A stretch of 64,000 nucleotides of DNA, taken from Undibacterium parvum (GTDB lineage Bacteria; Pseudomonadota; Gammaproteobacteria; Burkholderiales; Burkholderiaceae_D). The translations under genes and the position numbers were made by a program. The stretch lies in NCBI RefSeq assembly GCF_003955735.1, contig NZ_CP034464.1, positions 4,836,001 to 4,900,000 of the forward strand, written 5' to 3'. The first letter of the stretch is position 1, and every line of letters starts with the position of its first letter. The notes below the pieces were generated by a model. That model was given only the letters and a program-made list of their open reading frames with translations. It did not search any database and was not told the origin of the DNA. Below are positions 63,013-64,000 of this stretch, piece after piece.

Positions 63013-64000
63013 ATGACCCTCGCATTAATTCTTAATCTGGCAATCGCCGCCCTACTGTGCGGCCTGCTCTACTGGCAGCAAACGCTACATGCAACTTTGA
63101 GCAGACGGGTGTTTACCGCGCTGGGCTTAGGCGTGGCGCTGGGCGCTGGTTTGCAATTCGTTTACGGCCTGAGCTCACCGGTGCTAGCCGCGACCAATAC
63201 CTATCTCGACATCTTAGGCACAGGCTATGTGAAGCTGCTACAGATGATCATCATGCCTTTGATCATGGTCTCGATTATCGGTGCCATCTTAAAATTGCGC
63301 GATGCCGGTTCACTCGGCAAGATCAGCGCCCTCACCATCAGCATTTTGATGGCGACCACCATGCTGGCAGCCTTGATCGGCATCGCCATGGCCAAACTGT
63401 TTGGGCTCAGCGCGGTAGGACTTTCTGCCACAGCCGCCGAAGTGGCGCGTGGCGACTATCTGCAAAACACGCTAGGTGCGGCCAAGGCCATCTCACTGCC
63501 CAGCATGTTGATCAGCTTCATCCCAGCCAATCCATTTTTAGACATGACAGGAGCACGCAAAACCTCAACCATCGCGGTGGTTTTGTTTTCACTCTTCATA
63601 GGGATTTCGGCCACCGGCATCGCCGCCAAACAGCCAGAAATTTTTGCCTCATTTAATCGTTTTATCGAGGTCGCGCATGCCATCGTGATGCGCATGGTGA
63701 CGCTGGTCTTGCGCCTGACGCCGTATGGCGTATTTGCCCTGATGGCACAGGTGGTGGCAAGCTCTAGCTTGGCCGATATCCTGAACCTGATCAATTTCGT
63801 CATGGCCTCTTACAGTGCGATTGCCATCATGTTTGCCATCCACCTGAGTCTGATTGCAATGGCCGGCCTCAATCCCCTGCGTTACGCCAAAAAGATTTTC
63901 CCGGTGTTGGTATTTGCCTTCACCTCGCGCACCAGCGCCGGCTCTATCCCTATGAGCGTGCAGATTCAGACTACGCGCCTGGGTAATTCGGAAGGTATCG
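63013..64000 (+). CDS. tcyP: L-cystine transporter, TcyP-like (runs off window end)
   Basis: The first 329 codons of a dicarboxylate/amino acid:cation symporter. The order of motifs (LDILGTGYVKLLQMIIMPLI, LSFIPANPFLDMTGA, RLTPYGVFALMAQVVA and FAFTSRTSAGSIPMSV) follows the E. coli YdjN/TcyP cystine symporter closely. This makes it a better match than GltP or DctA. About eight membrane segments are within the window and the C-terminal part is missing. It is separated from leuA by a family-A palindrome. Confidence 0.85.
   Translation, partial: MTLALILNLAIAALLCGLLYWQQTLHATLSRRVFTALGLGVALGAGLQFVYGLSSPVLAATNTYLDILGTGYVKLLQMIIMPLIMVSIIGAILKLRDAGSLGKISALTISILMATTMLAALIGIAMAKLFGLSAVGLSATAAEVARGDYLQNTLGAAKAISLPSMLISFIPANPFLDMTGARKTSTIAVVLFSLFIGISATGIAAKQPEIFASFNRFIEVAHAIVMRMVTLVLRLTPYGVFALMAQVVASSSLADILNLINFVMASYSAIAIMFAIHLSLIAMAGLNPLRYAKKIFPVLVFAFTSRTSAGSIPMSVQIQTTRLGNSEGI

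Noticed and set aside
1..64000. tRNA, rRNA, CRISPR arrays, prophage or IS elements
   Set aside because: I scanned for tRNA-like arms, direct repeats with regular spacers, transposase or integrase motifs and phage structural genes, and found none that I could support.

Overview
The window reads as chromosomal DNA of a betaproteobacterium, most likely Burkholderiales near Oxalobacteraceae (an Undibacterium-like organism would fit). This rests on protein character and on gene orders such as ribF-ileS-lspA-coaBC-dut and rpfE-like-recJ. It is an inference; no rRNA or tRNA gene is present to anchor it. Most of the window is ordinary housekeeping DNA. I see no prophage, insertion sequence or CRISPR array.

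Layout. 1-6.3 kb: start of dgkA (partial), an IclR regulator, a signal peptidase, gapA, and tkt with a coupled acetyltransferase. 6.3-14.1 kb: a 1422-residue sensory GGDEF/EAL protein, rsmE, a YidB-like protein and an exported DUF885 protein. 14.1-16.3 kb: an accessory pocket with two minus-strand genes (an exported small protein and a HEPN-like/zinc-ribbon protein). Each gene is followed at its stop by a copy of the same ~120-bp imperfect palindrome, giving a cassette-like layout. 16.3-24.5 kb: a methyltransferase, a LysR/SbtA-type bicarbonate transporter pair, a YqhA-like protein, a hibernation factor, TerB-like and DUF2062 proteins, an NhaR-like regulator and an acetyltransferase. 24.9-36.1 kb: ribF-ileS-lspA-coaBC-dut, then orn, then a tight M48 peptidase-phhB-rsgA operon, a DUF2798 protein and a LysR regulator. 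36.1-43.8 kb: a sensor kinase, peptidase E and three exported proteins of unknown function. 44-48.8 kb: lolD/lolC and rpfE-like/recJ. 48.9-58.1 kb: an M13 peptidase, a membrane protein, a lipoprotein, an L-lactate permease, a lipoprotein-type beta-carbonic anhydrase, a second M48 peptidase and OmpW. 58.5-64 kb: a second sensor kinase, the leuA region and the start of a TcyP-like cystine transporter.

The most interesting signal is in the 608 bases before leuA. Two tandem short reading frames, 43 and 49 codons, are very rich in leucine (13 and 15 Leu). A stable hairpin lies just ahead of the leuA ribosome-binding site. This is the architecture of leucine-dependent attenuation, but with two leader peptides instead of one.

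The second theme is dispersed palindromic DNA. One family (CGCATATTCCATGCGG and its reverse complement) has five copies and a second family (GGGAGTAT...GCGCATA...TATGCGC...ATACCC) has four. Both sit almost entirely in gaps after genes, and single copies of three other inverted repeats are present. A third theme is inorganic carbon: an SbtA-like permease with its own LysR regulator, and elsewhere an exported lipoprotein carbonic anhydrase, in what otherwise looks like a heterotroph.
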